64,000 bases of DNA, from positions 169,929 through 233,928 of the forward strand of contig NZ_MDEC01000005.1 of assembly GCF_002939785.1 (NCBI RefSeq), given 5' to 3'. This document shows positions 55,151 through 64,000 of the stretch, one piece after another. The translations under genes and the position numbers were made by a program. Position 1 is the first letter of the stretch. Every line of letters starts with the position of its first letter. Source of the stretch: Xanthomonas codiaei. GTDB lineage: Bacteria > Pseudomonadota > Gammaproteobacteria > Xanthomonadales > Xanthomonadaceae. The notes under the pieces are model-generated. The model was not told the origin of the DNA, did no database searches, and worked only from the letters and a program-made list of their open reading frames with translations.

Positions 55151-56998
55151 TCAATAGACATCGCGCGCATAGCGCCCCTCCACCTGTAGTTGCGTGAGGT
55201 ACGCGGCGGCGTCCTCGGCGCTGCGTGCGCCGTGGGTGGTGACGATGTCCAGCAGCGTGGCGTGGACGTCCTTGCCCATGCCGATGGCGCCGCAGACATA
55301 CAGATGTGCGCCGCCCTGCAGCCAGGCATATACCTCGGCGCCGCGCGCGCGCAGGCGGTGCTGCACATAGACCTTTTCGGCTTGGTCGCGCGAGAACGCC
55401 AGGTCCAGGGCGTGCAGTTCGCCGCGTTGCAGCGCCTGCTGCCACTCGGCCTGATACAGGAAATCGGTATTGAAATGCTGGGCGCCGAAGAACAACCAGT
55501 TACGGCCCCGGGCGCCGGTTTCGGCGCGTTCCTGCACAAAGGCGCGGAAGGGCGCCACGCCGGTGCCGGGACCGATCATCAGGATGTCGCGGTCGGTGTC
55601 GGCCGGCACGCGGAAGCGTTCGTTGGGTTCGATATAGACCGGCGCGGTCTCACCCTCGGCGAGCGCGGCGAGAAAGCCGCTGGCCGACCCCAGATGCGCA
55701 TGCCCATGGGCCTGGTAGTTGAGTTCGTCCACGGCCAGATGCACTTCATCGCCCACGCGCTTGCGGCTGGAAGCGATGGAATACAGGCGGGGAGCGAGTG
55801 GACGCAACGCGGCCAGCAGGCCGGCGTGGTCCCAATCCGCCGGCCAGCGCCGCAGCACGTCGATCACTTGATGATCGGAGAGCAACGACGCCAGGCCGGC
55901 AGTCTGGGTGGGGGCCAGCAGCGCCTGCAGATCGGCTGCAGCGGCGCGCTCGGCATGGGCGGTGAGGAATGGCCGCGACAGCTTGGTCAGTTCGCGTCGG
56001 GTGGTCAGCCACTCGTGCAAGGCCAGCGTCTCGTCGCCGACGGTGACGGCGGCACCACCGTCCAGCTGCAGGCTGTGCAGTAGCGCATCCACCAGCGCCG
56101 GCGGATTGCGGTGGACGATGCCCAAGGCATCGCCGGGCTCGTAACTCAGGCCGCTGCCGTCCAGCGAGAACTCCAGATGCCGCACGCGCTTGCCGGGCTG
56201 CGCATAGACACGAAAGCCCGGGCCTTTGAAGTCGCGCCCGCTGATGATCTGGTTGGCCAGTACCTCGGCGGCAAACGGATGCTGGTGCGACCACGCGGGG
56301 GCAGCGGGGCTGCTGCGCAGCGGGGTGATCGTGGCCGTGTGGGGGGCGCTCTTGAGCTGCTCGCGTGCATGCTTGAGCGCCTGCACGCGCCAGGGGGCGG
56401 CAATGCTGTCGATGTCCAGATCGGCTTCGCCACGCGGCTGCACGCGGCTGGCGCCGAGCTCGGCCAGGCGCTCATCGATGCGCCGCGCAATGCCGCAGAA
56501 GTCTGCATAGCTGGAATCGCCCAGGCCCAGCACGGCGTATTTCAGCTCGGGCAGCTTCGGCGCGCGGCGGCCGGTCAAAAACTCCACCAGGCCGATCGCA
56601 TCGTCCGGCGGGTCGCCTTCGCCCTGGGTGCTGATCACCACATACAGCAGGCGCTCGTTGGCCAGCTCGCGGGTGGGGTAGGCGTCGGCGCGCAGCAGGC
56701 GCACGCTGAGCCCGGCGGCCTCGGCGTCGGCGGCCAGTTGCTCGGCCTGGCGGCGGGCGTTGCCGGTCTGGCTGCCGTAGATCACGGTCAGGCGTTGGCC
56801 TTCCTGGGCGATTGCTTGGGCTTGCCCGCCCGGCAGCACCGCCAGCGAACGCGGCGGGTGGCCCTGCGCCAGCCCGGCGGCATAGCCGGACAACCACCAC
56901 AGCGCCGCGGCATCCAGGCCGTCGACCAACCGGTCCAGCAGCGCCTTGCGCTCGTCGGGCAAGGGGCTGGGCGGTAGCGCGGAGCTGGCGGCAGTCAT
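55151..56998 (-). CDS. cysJ: Sulfite reductase flavoprotein alpha subunit
   Basis: A 615-residue FMN/FAD/NADPH reductase passing electrons to CysI. FMN domain at the N-terminal third (VIYGSQTGNARRQAEQLA, STQGEGDPPDDA), FAD domain (RLYSIASSRKRVGDEVHL), and NADPH domain (MIGPGTGVAPFRAFVQERAE, YVCGAIGMGKDV), ending GRYARDVY. Length matches CysJ. Divergent from cysD. Confidence 0.96.
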   Translation of the reverse strand: MTAASSALPPSPLPDERKALLDRLVDGLDAAALWWLSGYAAGLAQGHPPRSLAVLPGGQAQAIAQEGQRLTVIYGSQTGNARRQAEQLAADAEAAGLSVRLLRADAYPTRELANERLLYVVISTQGEGDPPDDAIGLVEFLTGRRAPKLPELKYAVLGLGDSSYADFCGIARRIDERLAELGASRVQPRGEADLDIDSIAAPWRVQALKHAREQLKSAPHTATITPLRSSPAAPAWSHQHPFAAEVLANQIISGRDFKGPGFRVYAQPGKRVRHLEFSLDGSGLSYEPGDALGIVHRNPPALVDALLHSLQLDGGAAVTVGDETLALHEWLTTRRELTKLSRPFLTAHAERAAAADLQALLAPTQTAGLASLLSDHQVIDVLRRWPADWDHAGLLAALRPLAPRLYSIASSRKRVGDEVHLAVDELNYQAHGHAHLGSASGFLAALAEGETAPVYIEPNERFRVPADTDRDILMIGPGTGVAPFRAFVQERAETGARGRNWLFFGAQHFNTDFLYQAEWQQALQRGELHALDLAFSRDQAEKVYVQHRLRARGAEVYAWLQGGAHLYVCGAIGMGKDVHATLLDIVTTHGARSAEDAAAYLTQLQVEGRYARDVY

Positions 56999-57076
56999 TC
57001 GGGTCCGGGGGCTTTGATGAGACCGACGATGTTAGAGAAGCGTTGCGGCGACCAGAAAGGAGCAGCCGTTATCGTG

Positions 57077-57108
57077 TTATGCCAGCCGCTTATTTCGGGC
57101 TGGCATAA
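57077..57108. promoter_or_regulatory. 11-bp palindrome between cysJ and cysD, probable CysB site
   Basis: TTATGCCAGCC (57077-57087) and GGCTGGCATAA (57098-57108), perfect arms around 10 bases. Sits 79 bases from the cysJ start and 69 from cysD, so one site could serve both promoters. TTAT/ATAA-containing half-sites are consistent with CysB binding. Confidence 0.6.
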
Positions 57109-57177
57109 GGCCGGGACACACTGCGGCGCCTTGGCCTACCATCGATTGGCGAGCCTGCCGATCCCGACGACACCCCG

Positions 57178-58086
57178 ATGACCCTGCTGCCGCTGTCCCA
57201 TCTCGACCGGCTCGAAGCCGAAAGCATCCACATCCTGCGCGAAGTCGCCGCCGAATTCCGGGTCCCGGTGATGCTGTATTCGGTCGGCAAGGACAGCTCG
57301 GTGCTGCTGCATCTGCTGCTCAAGGCGTTCGCGCCGTCGCCGCCGCCGATCCCGCTGCTGCACGTGGACACGCGCTGGAAGTTCCGCGAGATGATCGCCT
57401 TCCGCGACCGCCGCGCCGCCGAAACCGGTGTGGACCTGCGCGTGCACATCAACCCCGACGGCATCGCCCAGGACATCGGCCCGATCAGCCACGGTGCCGC
57501 GGTGCATACCGACATCATGAAGACCCAGGGCCTGAAGCAGGCGCTGGAGCAGGGCGGCTTCGATGCGGCGATCGGCGGAGCGCGGCGCGATGAGGAGAAA
57601 TCGCGGGCCAAGGAGCGGGTGTTCTCGTTCCGCAATGCGCGCCATCGCTGGGACCCGAAGAACCAGCGCCCCGAGCTATGGAATCTGTACAACGCGCGCA
57701 CCAGGCCCAGTGAGAGTGTGCGCGTGTTTCCGCTGTCCAACTGGACCGAGCTGGATATCTGGCTCTACATCTACCGCGAGAAGATCCCGGTGGTGCCGCT
57801 GTATTTCGCCGCGCCGCGCCCGGTGGTGGAGCGCGACGGCGCGCTGATCCTGGTCGACGACGCGCGCCTGCCGTTGCACCCGGGCGAAACCCCGCAGCTG
57901 CGTTCGGTGCGCTTTCGCACGCTGGGCTGCTACCCGCTCACCGGCGCGATCGAGTCCAGCGCCGACACCCTGGAGGCGGTGATCGCCGAAATGCTGGTCA
58001 GCACCAGCTCCGAGCGCCAGGGCCGCATGATCGACCACGCACCGGGTGCATCGATGGAACAGAAGAAGCTTGAGGGGTATTTCTGA
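57178..58086 (+). CDS. cysD: Sulfate adenylyltransferase small subunit
   Basis: A 302-residue catalytic subunit of ATP sulfurylase, making APS from sulfate and [36 protein letters not shown] (PP-loop), [26 protein letters not shown] and [13 protein letters not shown] are typical. ATG 57178 ends the divergent promoter gap. Stop overlaps the cysN start (TGATG). Confidence 0.97.
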   Translation: MTLLPLSHLDRLEAESIHILREVAAEFRVPVMLYSVGKDSSVLLHLLLKAFAPSPPPIPLLHVDTRWKFREMIAFRDRRAAETGVDLRVHINPDGIAQDIGPISHGAAVHTDIMKTQGLKQALEQGGFDAAIGGARRDEEKSRAKERVFSFRNARHRWDPKNQRPELWNLYNARTRPSESVRVFPLSNWTELDIWLYIYREKIPVVPLYFAAPRPVVERDGALILVDDARLPLHPGETPQLRSVRFRTLGCYPLTGAIESSADTLEAVIAEMLVSTSSERQGRMIDHAPGASMEQKKLEGYF

Positions 58087-60062
58087 TGGGCAGTGATTCG
58101 GGAGTCGGGATTCGGGATTGGCAAGAGCAACCCGCGGCGAGCGGGAAGGTGGAGGGGAGCGCTCTTGCGAATCCCGAATCCCCACTCTCCAATCCCGGCA
58201 GCATCGCTGCCTACCTCCAGCAACACGAATCCAAACCGCTGCTGCGCTTCATCACCTGCGGCAGCGTGGACGATGGCAAGAGCACGCTGATCGGGCGATT
58301 GCTCTACGACAGCAAGCGCTTGTTCGACGATCAACTGGCGGCGCTGGAAAGCGACAGCCGCCGCCATGGCACGCAGGGCGGGGGTATCGATTACGCGCTG
58401 CTGATGGACGGGCTGGCGGCCGAGCGCGAACAGGGCATCACCATCGATGTGGCGTACCGCTATTTCGATACCGACCAGCGCAAGTTCATCGTGGCCGATT
58501 GCCCCGGGCACGAGCAGTACACGCGCAATATGGCCACCGGCGCATCGACCGCCGATGTGGCGGTGGTGCTGGTGGATGCGCGCAAGGGCCTGCTGGCGCA
58601 GACCCGCAGGCATAGCTACATCGTGTCCTTGCTGGGCATCCGGCATGTGGTGCTGGCGGTCAACAAGATGGACCTGGTGGACTACGACGCGCAGGTGTTT
58701 GCCGGCATTGCCGAAGGCTATCGCGCGCTGGCCGCGCAGCTGGGCATCGCCGATGTGCAGTGCATTCCGCTCTCGGCGCTGGCTGGCGAAAATCTGTCCA
58801 GCGCCTCGACGCGGATGCCGTGGTACCAGGGCCCGCCTCTGTTGCAGCATCTTGAAACCGTGCAGCTGGAGCCGCCGGAAGCCGGCAGCGGCTTGCGGCT
58901 GCCGGTGCAGTGGGTCAATCGCGCCAACTCGCAGTTCCGCGGCTATGCGGGCACGATTGCCGCCGGTCAGGTGCGTGTGGGCGATGCGGTGGTGGTGGTT
59001 CCGTCCGGGCGCCGCACGCAGGTGGCGAGCGTGCTCGATGCCAACGGGGAGGTGGACAGCGCACGCGCCGGGCAGGCAGTGACGCTGACCTTGCGCGACG
59101 AGATCGACATCAGCCGCGGCGACATCATTGCCGCCATCGACGACCCGCCCGAAGTGGCCGACCAGTTTGCTGCGCATCTGCTGTGGATGGACGATGCCGC
59201 GCTGCTGCCGGGCCGCCCGTACTGGCTCAAGATCGGCACCCGCACTGTCACCGTGAGCATCAGCGAGATCAAGCACAAGGTCGACGTGAATACGCAGGAG
59301 CGGCTGGCCGCCAAGCGGCTGGAGCTCAACGAAGTGGGCTACTGCAATCTGGCGCTGGACGAACCCATCGCGTTCTCGCCGTATGCACGCAACCGGGTGC
59401 TCGGTGGCTTCATCCTGATCGACCGGCAAAGCAATGCCACGGTGGCGGCCGGCACGCTGGAATTTGCGTTGCGCCGCGCCGGCAACGTGCATTGGCAGCA
59501 TCTGGATGTGGATCGCAGCGCACGTGCGCGCATCAAGGGGCAAGCGCCGCGCGTGCTGTGGTTCACCGGCCTGTCGGGTGCGGGCAAATCCACCGTTGCC
59601 AATCTGGTCGACAAGCGCCTGCACGCCCTGGGCTATCACACCTTCATCCTGGACGGCGACAACGTGCGCCACGGGCTCAACCGCGATCTGGGCTTCACCG
59701 ACGAAGACCGCGTGGAAAACATCCGCCGGGTGGCCGAGGTGGCGCGGCTGATGGCCGACGCGGGGCTGATCGTGCTGGTGAGTTTCATCTCGCCATTCCG
59801 CGCCGAGCGGCAACTGGCGCGCGAGCGCTTCGATGCGGGCGAGTTCGTCGAGGTGTTCGTGGACGTGCCGCTGGCCGTTGCCGAGGCGCGCGACGTGAAG
59901 GGGCTGTACCGCAAGGCCCGTGCCGGGCAGATCCCCAACTTCACCGGGATCGACTCGCCCTACGAGGTGCCCGAAACGCCGGAGATCCATCTTCACGCCG
60001 ATGGTGAGAATGTAGAGGCGCTGGCGCGCCACGTGCTCGAGTTTCTGGGGCTGGAGCGCTAA
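58086..60062 (+). CDS. cysNC: Bifunctional sulfate adenylyltransferase subunit 1 / APS kinase
   Basis: A 658-residue fusion. CysN GTPase at the N-terminal two thirds: [15 protein letters not shown], then [12 protein letters not shown] and NKMDL. APS kinase in the last 180 residues: [24 protein letters not shown] and [17 protein letters not shown]. Activates CysD by GTP and phosphorylates APS to PAPS. The first 38 codons come from a GGGATTC element (58089-58199), giving an odd N terminus ([13 protein letters not shown]) before the normal [12 protein letters not shown] overlaps the cysD stop. Confidence 0.95.
   Translation: MGSDSGVGIRDWQEQPAASGKVEGSALANPESPLSNPGSIAAYLQQHESKPLLRFITCGSVDDGKSTLIGRLLYDSKRLFDDQLAALESDSRRHGTQGGGIDYALLMDGLAAEREQGITIDVAYRYFDTDQRKFIVADCPGHEQYTRNMATGASTADVAVVLVDARKGLLAQTRRHSYIVSLLGIRHVVLAVNKMDLVDYDAQVFAGIAEGYRALAAQLGIADVQCIPLSALAGENLSSASTRMPWYQGPPLLQHLETVQLEPPEAGSGLRLPVQWVNRANSQFRGYAGTIAAGQVRVGDAVVVVPSGRRTQVASVLDANGEVDSARAGQAVTLTLRDEIDISRGDIIAAIDDPPEVADQFAAHLLWMDDAALLPGRPYWLKIGTRTVTVSISEIKHKVDVNTQERLAAKRLELNEVGYCNLALDEPIAFSPYARNRVLGGFILIDRQSNATVAAGTLEFALRRAGNVHWQHLDVDRSARARIKGQAPRVLWFTGLSGAGKSTVANLVDKRLHALGYHTFILDGDNVRHGLNRDLGFTDEDRVENIRRVAEVARLMADAGLIVLVSFISPFRAERQLARERFDAGEFVEVFVDVPLAVAEARDVKGLYRKARAGQIPNFTGIDSPYEVPETPEIHLHADGENVEALARHVLEFLGLER
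58089..58199 (+). repeat. GGGATTC-family element R7 inside the start of cysN
   Basis: Left units GGGAGTCGGGATTCGGGATT then GGCAAGAGC; right arm GCTCTTGCGAATCCCGAATC and further ATCCC units. Complete with the inner GGCAAGAGC/GCTCTTGC stem. In frame, so it is translated. Confidence 0.8.
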
Positions 60063-60100
60063 GCGCGGGCATCAGGGCGCCGCGAGCGGCCTCCGGCACG

Positions 60101-60235
60101 TCATGGGATTGGCAGGAACCGGCAGTACATTGCCGCCCGGTTCTGCGCCAGCCTGGCGCGCATGGGGTCGCACGCGGCATCGATGACGGCGCTGGCCAGC
60201 GCATCGTGGCGGCGACGGCAAGGGTCGTTGGTCAT
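60101..60235 (-). CDS. Possible 44-residue protein
   Basis: MTNDPCRRRHDALASAVIDA begins a short basic frame ending FLPIP, with high GC at third positions and a TTGACA plus AAAGGG upstream. No domain is recognised; it could be a chance frame in the gap between cysNC and the pump. Confidence 0.3.
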   Translation of the reverse strand: MTNDPCRRRHDALASAVIDAACDPMRARLAQNRAAMYCRFLPIP

Positions 60236-60313
60236 GGTGCAAAGCGCGCCCTTTCTGTCAACGCATGGCGGCCAGGTCGGTAAACTTTCGAGGTACCCCG
60301 CCAGGATGTTCTG

Positions 60314-61384
60314 ATGCTTGTTCTGCCCAGCGCGCGCCACTGCGTCGCGCTCTTGTTGGCCGTGTGGCTGTCCGGTTGCGCCCGTCAGGCGAGTGCGCCG
60401 GCGGTGGCCAAGCCGATTCCGGTGGTGGTGCAGCCGGTTGCGGTGCAGCCGTGGAATTCCACCGTGCAATCGATCGCTACCGTGCGTGCGCGCGAATCGG
60501 TGGCGCTCACTGCCGCGGTGAGCGATGTGGTGGAGCAGGTGTATTTCGACAGCGGCGATGAGGTCAAGGCCGGGCAGTTGCTGCTGCGGCTGCGTGGCAA
60601 TTCGCAGCAGGCGGCGTTGACCGCCGCGCAGGCCACCTTCGAAGAAACCGACCAGCTGTACAGGCGTCAGTTGAGCCTGGTTGGTCAGCAGCTGGTGGCC
60701 AAATCCACGGTGGATACACAGCGCGCGCTGCGCGATGCGGCGCAGGCGCGCGTGCAGCAGATGCGTGCGGAGATCACCGACCGCGAGGTCCGCGCGCCGT
60801 TCGCGGGCGTGCTTGGCATCCGCCAGATCAGTCCGGGGTCGTTGATCACCTCAAGCACGGTGATCGCCACGCTGGACGATGTGGCGCGCATGTATGTGGA
60901 CTTCCAGGTGCCGGAATCGCAGTTCGGTCTGGTGCAGCTCGGCAACGTGGTGAACGGCACGGCGGCCGCGTACCCGGGCGCGCGCTTCGACGGTGAGGTG
61001 GCGGCGATCGATTCGCGTATCGACGAAACCACCCGCTCGGTGACGGTGCGTGCGGATTTTCCCAACGACGACCGGCGCCTGCGCCCGGGCATGCTGCTGG
61101 ATGTGCGGCTGTTCCAGCCGGCGCGGCAGGCGGTGGTGATTCCGGAAATTGCGGTGGTGCAGGTGGGGCGCGAGTCGTATGTGTTCCGGGTCAAGCCCGA
61201 CAGCAGCGTGGAGCGCGCCGATGTGCGCCTGGGCGAGCGCCGCGATGGCAAGGTGGAGATCCTGGAGGGCGTCAAGGCCGGCGAGCGCATCGTGGTGGAT
61301 GGCACCGGCAAGCTGCGTCCCGGGCTGAAGGTGGTCGACCAGGCCGCGCCCGCGTCGGCGCGCCCGCAGGCCGCCGCACAATGA
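60314..61384 (+). CDS. RND efflux periplasmic adaptor (membrane fusion protein)
   Basis: A 356-residue lipoprotein adaptor. Lipobox VWLSGC at the N terminus, then a beta-barrel/lipoyl arrangement: VEQVYFDSGDEVKAGQLLLRLR, coiled-coil (about 95-145), EITDREVRAPFAGVLGIRQISPGSL and the membrane-proximal part VVIPEIAVVQVGRESYVFRV. Connects the pump to an outer-membrane channel. ATG 60314 has AGGA 8 bases upstream. Start of the next gene overlaps the stop (ATGA). Confidence 0.93.
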   Translation: MLVLPSARHCVALLLAVWLSGCARQASAPAVAKPIPVVVQPVAVQPWNSTVQSIATVRARESVALTAAVSDVVEQVYFDSGDEVKAGQLLLRLRGNSQQAALTAAQATFEETDQLYRRQLSLVGQQLVAKSTVDTQRALRDAAQARVQQMRAEITDREVRAPFAGVLGIRQISPGSLITSSTVIATLDDVARMYVDFQVPESQFGLVQLGNVVNGTAAAYPGARFDGEVAAIDSRIDETTRSVTVRADFPNDDRRLRPGMLLDVRLFQPARQAVVIPEIAVVQVGRESYVFRVKPDSSVERADVRLGERRDGKVEILEGVKAGERIVVDGTGKLRPGLKVVDQAAPASARPQAAAQ

Positions 61385-64000
61385 AGCTCTCCGACCTGTC
61401 CATTACCCGCCCGGTGATGGCGGTGGTGATGAGCCTGCTGCTGATCGTGCTGGGGGTGATGTCGTTCACCCGCCTCACCTTGCGCGAGCTGCCGGCGATC
61501 GACCCGCCCATCGTCTCGGTGGATGTGGAATACACCGGCGCCTCGGCGGCGGTGGTGGAAAGCCGCATCACCCAGGTGCTGGAAGACGCGCTGGCCGGCA
61601 TCGAGGGCATCGAGACCATCGAGGCGCGCAGCCGCAATGGCTCCTCCGATATCAGCATCGAGTTCGTGCAGTCGCGCGATGTGGAAGCCGCTGCCAACGA
61701 CGTGCGCGATGCGGTGAGCCGCGTGTCCGACCGCATGCCCGACCAGGCGCGTCCACCGGAAATCTCCAAGGTCGAAGCCGACGCCGACCCCATCCTGTGG
61801 CTCAACATGAGCTCCAGCACGATGGACACGCTGCAGCTGTCCGACTACGCCGAGCGCTACGTGGTGGACCGCTTCTCCAGCCTGGATGGCGTGGCGCAGG
61901 TGCGAATCGGCGGACGCCAGCGCTATGCGATGCGCATCTGGCTCGACCGTGACCAGCTGGCCGCACGCGCGCTCACCGTCGCCGATGTCGAAGCCGCGCT
62001 GGAAAACGAAAACGTCGAGCTGCCGGCCGGCAGCATCGAATCGGCGCAGCGCGACTTCACCCTGCGGGTGGAGCGCAGTTATCTCAAGCCGGAAGACTTT
62101 GCCAAGCTGCCGCTCAGCAAGGGCGAGGGCGGCTATGTGGTGCGGTTGGGCGACGTGGCCAGGGTCGAGCTGACCTCGGCCGAACGCCGCGCGTATTTCC
62201 AGAGCAACGGTGTGCCCAACGTGGGCCTGGGTATCGTGCGCAACTCCACCGCCAACGCGCTGGACGTCGCCCGCGAGGCGCGCGCGCAAGCGGAGGAAGT
62301 GCAGAAATCGCTGCCGCAGGGCACCAACATCTTTGTCGCCTTCGACACCACCACCTTCATCGATGCGGCCGTGGAGCGCGTGTATCACACGCTGGTCGAA
62401 GCGGTGGTGCTGGTGCTGGTGGTGATCTGGGTCTTTCTGGGTAGCGCACGCGCGGCATTGATTCCGGCGGTGACGGTGCCGGTGTGTCTGATCGCCGCTT
62501 TCATCGCGCTGTACGCCTTCGATTTTTCGATCAACCTGCTCACCCTGCTGGCGTTGGTGCTGTGTATCGGCCTGGTGGTGGACGACGCCATCGTGGTGGT
62601 GGAGAACATCCAGCGCCGCATCGACCTGGGCGAGCCGCCGCTGGTGGCGGCCAAGCGCGGCACCGGGCAGGTGGCATTCGCGGTGATTGCGACCACGGCG
62701 GTGCTGGTGGCGGTGTTCCTGCCGGTCGGCTTTCTGGAAGGCAACACCGGGCGCCTGTTCCGTGAATTGGCGGTGGCACTGGCGGCGGCGGTGGCGATCT
62801 CGGCCTTCGTGGCGCTGACGCTGACGCCGATGATGTCGTCCAAGCTGCTGCGCTCGCATCGCGTGGCCAAGCCCAATCGCTTCCATCACTGGTTCGACGG
62901 GCGCATGCAGGCGGTGTCCGGCGCATACGGGCGCTCGCTGGAGCGGCACGTGCAGCGCACCTGGATCTTCGCGCTGTTGATGCTGCTGGCGCTTGGCGCA
63001 AGCGCATGGCTGATGAGCCGCATTCCTTCCGAACTGGCGCCGGCCGAAGACCGCGGCAACTTCCAGATCATGATCGACGGCCCCGAGGGCGCCGGCTTCG
63101 ATTACACCGTGGGGCAGATGCATCAGGTCGAAGACATCCTGCGCCCCTACGTGGGCCCGGACAAACCCATCGTACGTGCCAACCCGCGCGTGCCCGGCGG
63201 CTTCGGCAGCAGCGAGGAAATGCACACCGGTCGCGTCAGCGTGTTCCTGCAGGACTGGGAAAAACGCACCCGCCCGACCACCGAGGTGGCCGATGAGCTG
63301 CAGCAGAAGCTCAACGTGCTCAGCGGCGTGCGCGCACGCACGCAGGTCAGCGGTGGGCTGGTGCGCAGCCGCGGCCAACCGTTCCAGCTGGTGCTCGGTG
63401 GCCCGGATTATGCGGAAATCGCGCAGTGGCGCGATCGCATCCTGCAACGCATGGAAGCCAATCCCGGCCTGGTCGGGCCGGATTCGGATTACAAGGAAAC
63501 CCGCCCGCAGATGCGCGTGAATATCGACCGCCTGCGTGCGGCCGATCTGGGCGTGCCGGTGACGGCCATTGGTGGCGCGCTGGAAGCGATGATGGGCTCG
63601 CGGCGCGTCACCACCTTCGTCGATAACGGCGAGGAATACGACGTAATGCTGCAGGCCGGGCGCGAGGGTCGCATGTCGCCGGAAGACCTCACCGCCATCC
63701 GCGTACGCTCCAGCCGTGGCGAGCTGATTCCGCTGTCCAACCTGGTGAGCTTGAGCGAAGTGGCCGAAGCCGGCACCTTGAACCGCTTCAATCGCCTGCG
63801 TGCGATCACCATTACCGCAGGCCTGGCCCCGGGCTACCCGCTGGGCGAAGCCATCGCCTGGGCGCAGCAGACCGCGCGCGAAGAACTGCCCGACTACGCG
63901 CAGGTGGACTGGAAGGGCGAATCGCGCGAATACCAGCAATCCGGCAGCGCGGTGCTGCTGACCTTCGGCATGGCCTTGCTGGTGGTGTACCTGGTGCTGG
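61381..64000 (+). CDS. RND efflux permease (3' truncated by window)
   Basis: 873 codons are visible from ATG 61381, open to the last base. N terminus KLSDLSITRPVMAVVMSLLL, TM1, periplasmic porter region, then TM2-TM6 with the proton-relay Asp pair in LCIGLVVDDAIVVVENIQRR in TM4. An AcrB/MexF-type inner-membrane pump of the HAE1 type, driven by protons. No porter substrate can be inferred; outer-membrane channel not seen in the window. Confidence 0.94.
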   Translation, partial: MKLSDLSITRPVMAVVMSLLLIVLGVMSFTRLTLRELPAIDPPIVSVDVEYTGASAAVVESRITQVLEDALAGIEGIETIEARSRNGSSDISIEFVQSRDVEAAANDVRDAVSRVSDRMPDQARPPEISKVEADADPILWLNMSSSTMDTLQLSDYAERYVVDRFSSLDGVAQVRIGGRQRYAMRIWLDRDQLAARALTVADVEAALENENVELPAGSIESAQRDFTLRVERSYLKPEDFAKLPLSKGEGGYVVRLGDVARVELTSAERRAYFQSNGVPNVGLGIVRNSTANALDVAREARAQAEEVQKSLPQGTNIFVAFDTTTFIDAAVERVYHTLVEAVVLVLVVIWVFLGSARAALIPAVTVPVCLIAAFIALYAFDFSINLLTLLALVLCIGLVVDDAIVVVENIQRRIDLGEPPLVAAKRGTGQVAFAVIATTAVLVAVFLPVGFLEGNTGRLFRELAVALAAAVAISAFVALTLTPMMSSKLLRSHRVAKPNRFHHWFDGRMQAVSGAYGRSLERHVQRTWIFALLMLLALGASAWLMSRIPSELAPAEDRGNFQIMIDGPEGAGFDYTVGQMHQVEDILRPYVGPDKPIVRANPRVPGGFGSSEEMHTGRVSVFLQDWEKRTRPTTEVADELQQKLNVLSGVRARTQVSGGLVRSRGQPFQLVLGGPDYAEIAQWRDRILQRMEANPGLVGPDSDYKETRPQMRVNIDRLRAADLGVPVTAIGGALEAMMGSRRVTTFVDNGEEYDVMLQAGREGRMSPEDLTAIRVRSSRGELIPLSNLVSLSEVAEAGTLNRFNRLRAITITAGLAPGYPLGEAIAWAQQTAREELPDYAQVDWKGESREYQQSGSAVLLTFGMALLVVYLVL

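Overview
The window is about 64 kb of GC-rich (roughly 65 %) bacterial chromosome, and gene content and order point to Xanthomonas or a very close Xanthomonadaceae relative. It has tkt, gapA, pgk, pyk and class I fba in one neighbourhood, a cysHIJ/cysDNC sulfate block, several TonB-dependent receptors, and the GGGATTC-type and long-hairpin intergenic repeats typical of that genus. I recognise no prophage, insertion sequence, CRISPR array, rRNA or tRNA. About 50 protein genes are called; the first (batD-like) and last (RND pump) run off the edges.

Layout. 0-9 kb: end of a BatD-like protein, a 1 kb repeat-rich gap, a dicarboxylate symporter, transketolase, an exported S33 peptidase with a suspicious start, and a siderophore receptor behind a Fur-box-like site. 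9-19.4 kb: LysR/SDR divergent pair, a two-gene cell-wall unit (L,D-transpeptidase, M23 peptidase), a PI-PLC plus TonB receptor pair, and an acetyl-CoA hydrolase family protein. 19.5-21.7 kb: a compact BlaI repressor / M56 peptidase fused to a TonB C-terminal domain / TonB-like lipoprotein operon with its own promoter-operator; this is the most system-like unit in the window. 22-28 kb: modABC, S1/P1 nuclease plus MBL hydrolase, two OmpW porins (one with a perfect FNR-type site upstream), and a SnoaL-like protein. 28.5-40 kb: the lower-glycolysis group gapA, pgk, a HAD phosphatase, pyk and fba, interleaved with a small exported protein and a DUF2339/DUF3999 membrane pair. 40-45.5 kb: macrodomain protein, ICMT-like protein, cysK-cysG and the divergent regulator cysB. 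45.5-52.5 kb: a 22-unit heptamer array, an orphan terminator (possible sRNA), a GAF histidine kinase, and a DUF2946/TonB receptor/PepSY uptake group. 52.6-60 kb: cysHIJ diverging from cysD-cysNC around an 11-bp palindrome that is probably the CysB site. 60-64 kb: an RND efflux pump.

How it works together. The cys genes give the whole path from sulfate to cysteine: CysD/CysNC make APS and PAPS, CysH reduces PAPS, CysIJ reduces sulfite using siroheme made by CysG, CysK makes cysteine, and CysB is the likely regulator. tkt, gapA, pgk, pyk and fba are core carbon metabolism. Three receptors plus a PepSY reductase serve metal or nutrient uptake.

The most unusual feature is non-coding. At least seven copies or half-copies of a GGGATTC-based inverted-repeat element are scattered through the window. 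One copy sits in frame inside the start of cysN, and an unrelated small hairpin repeat sits in frame inside the PepSY gene. Two further families of long hairpins are present. All functional statements come from reading the sequence and from family knowledge; no database search was run.
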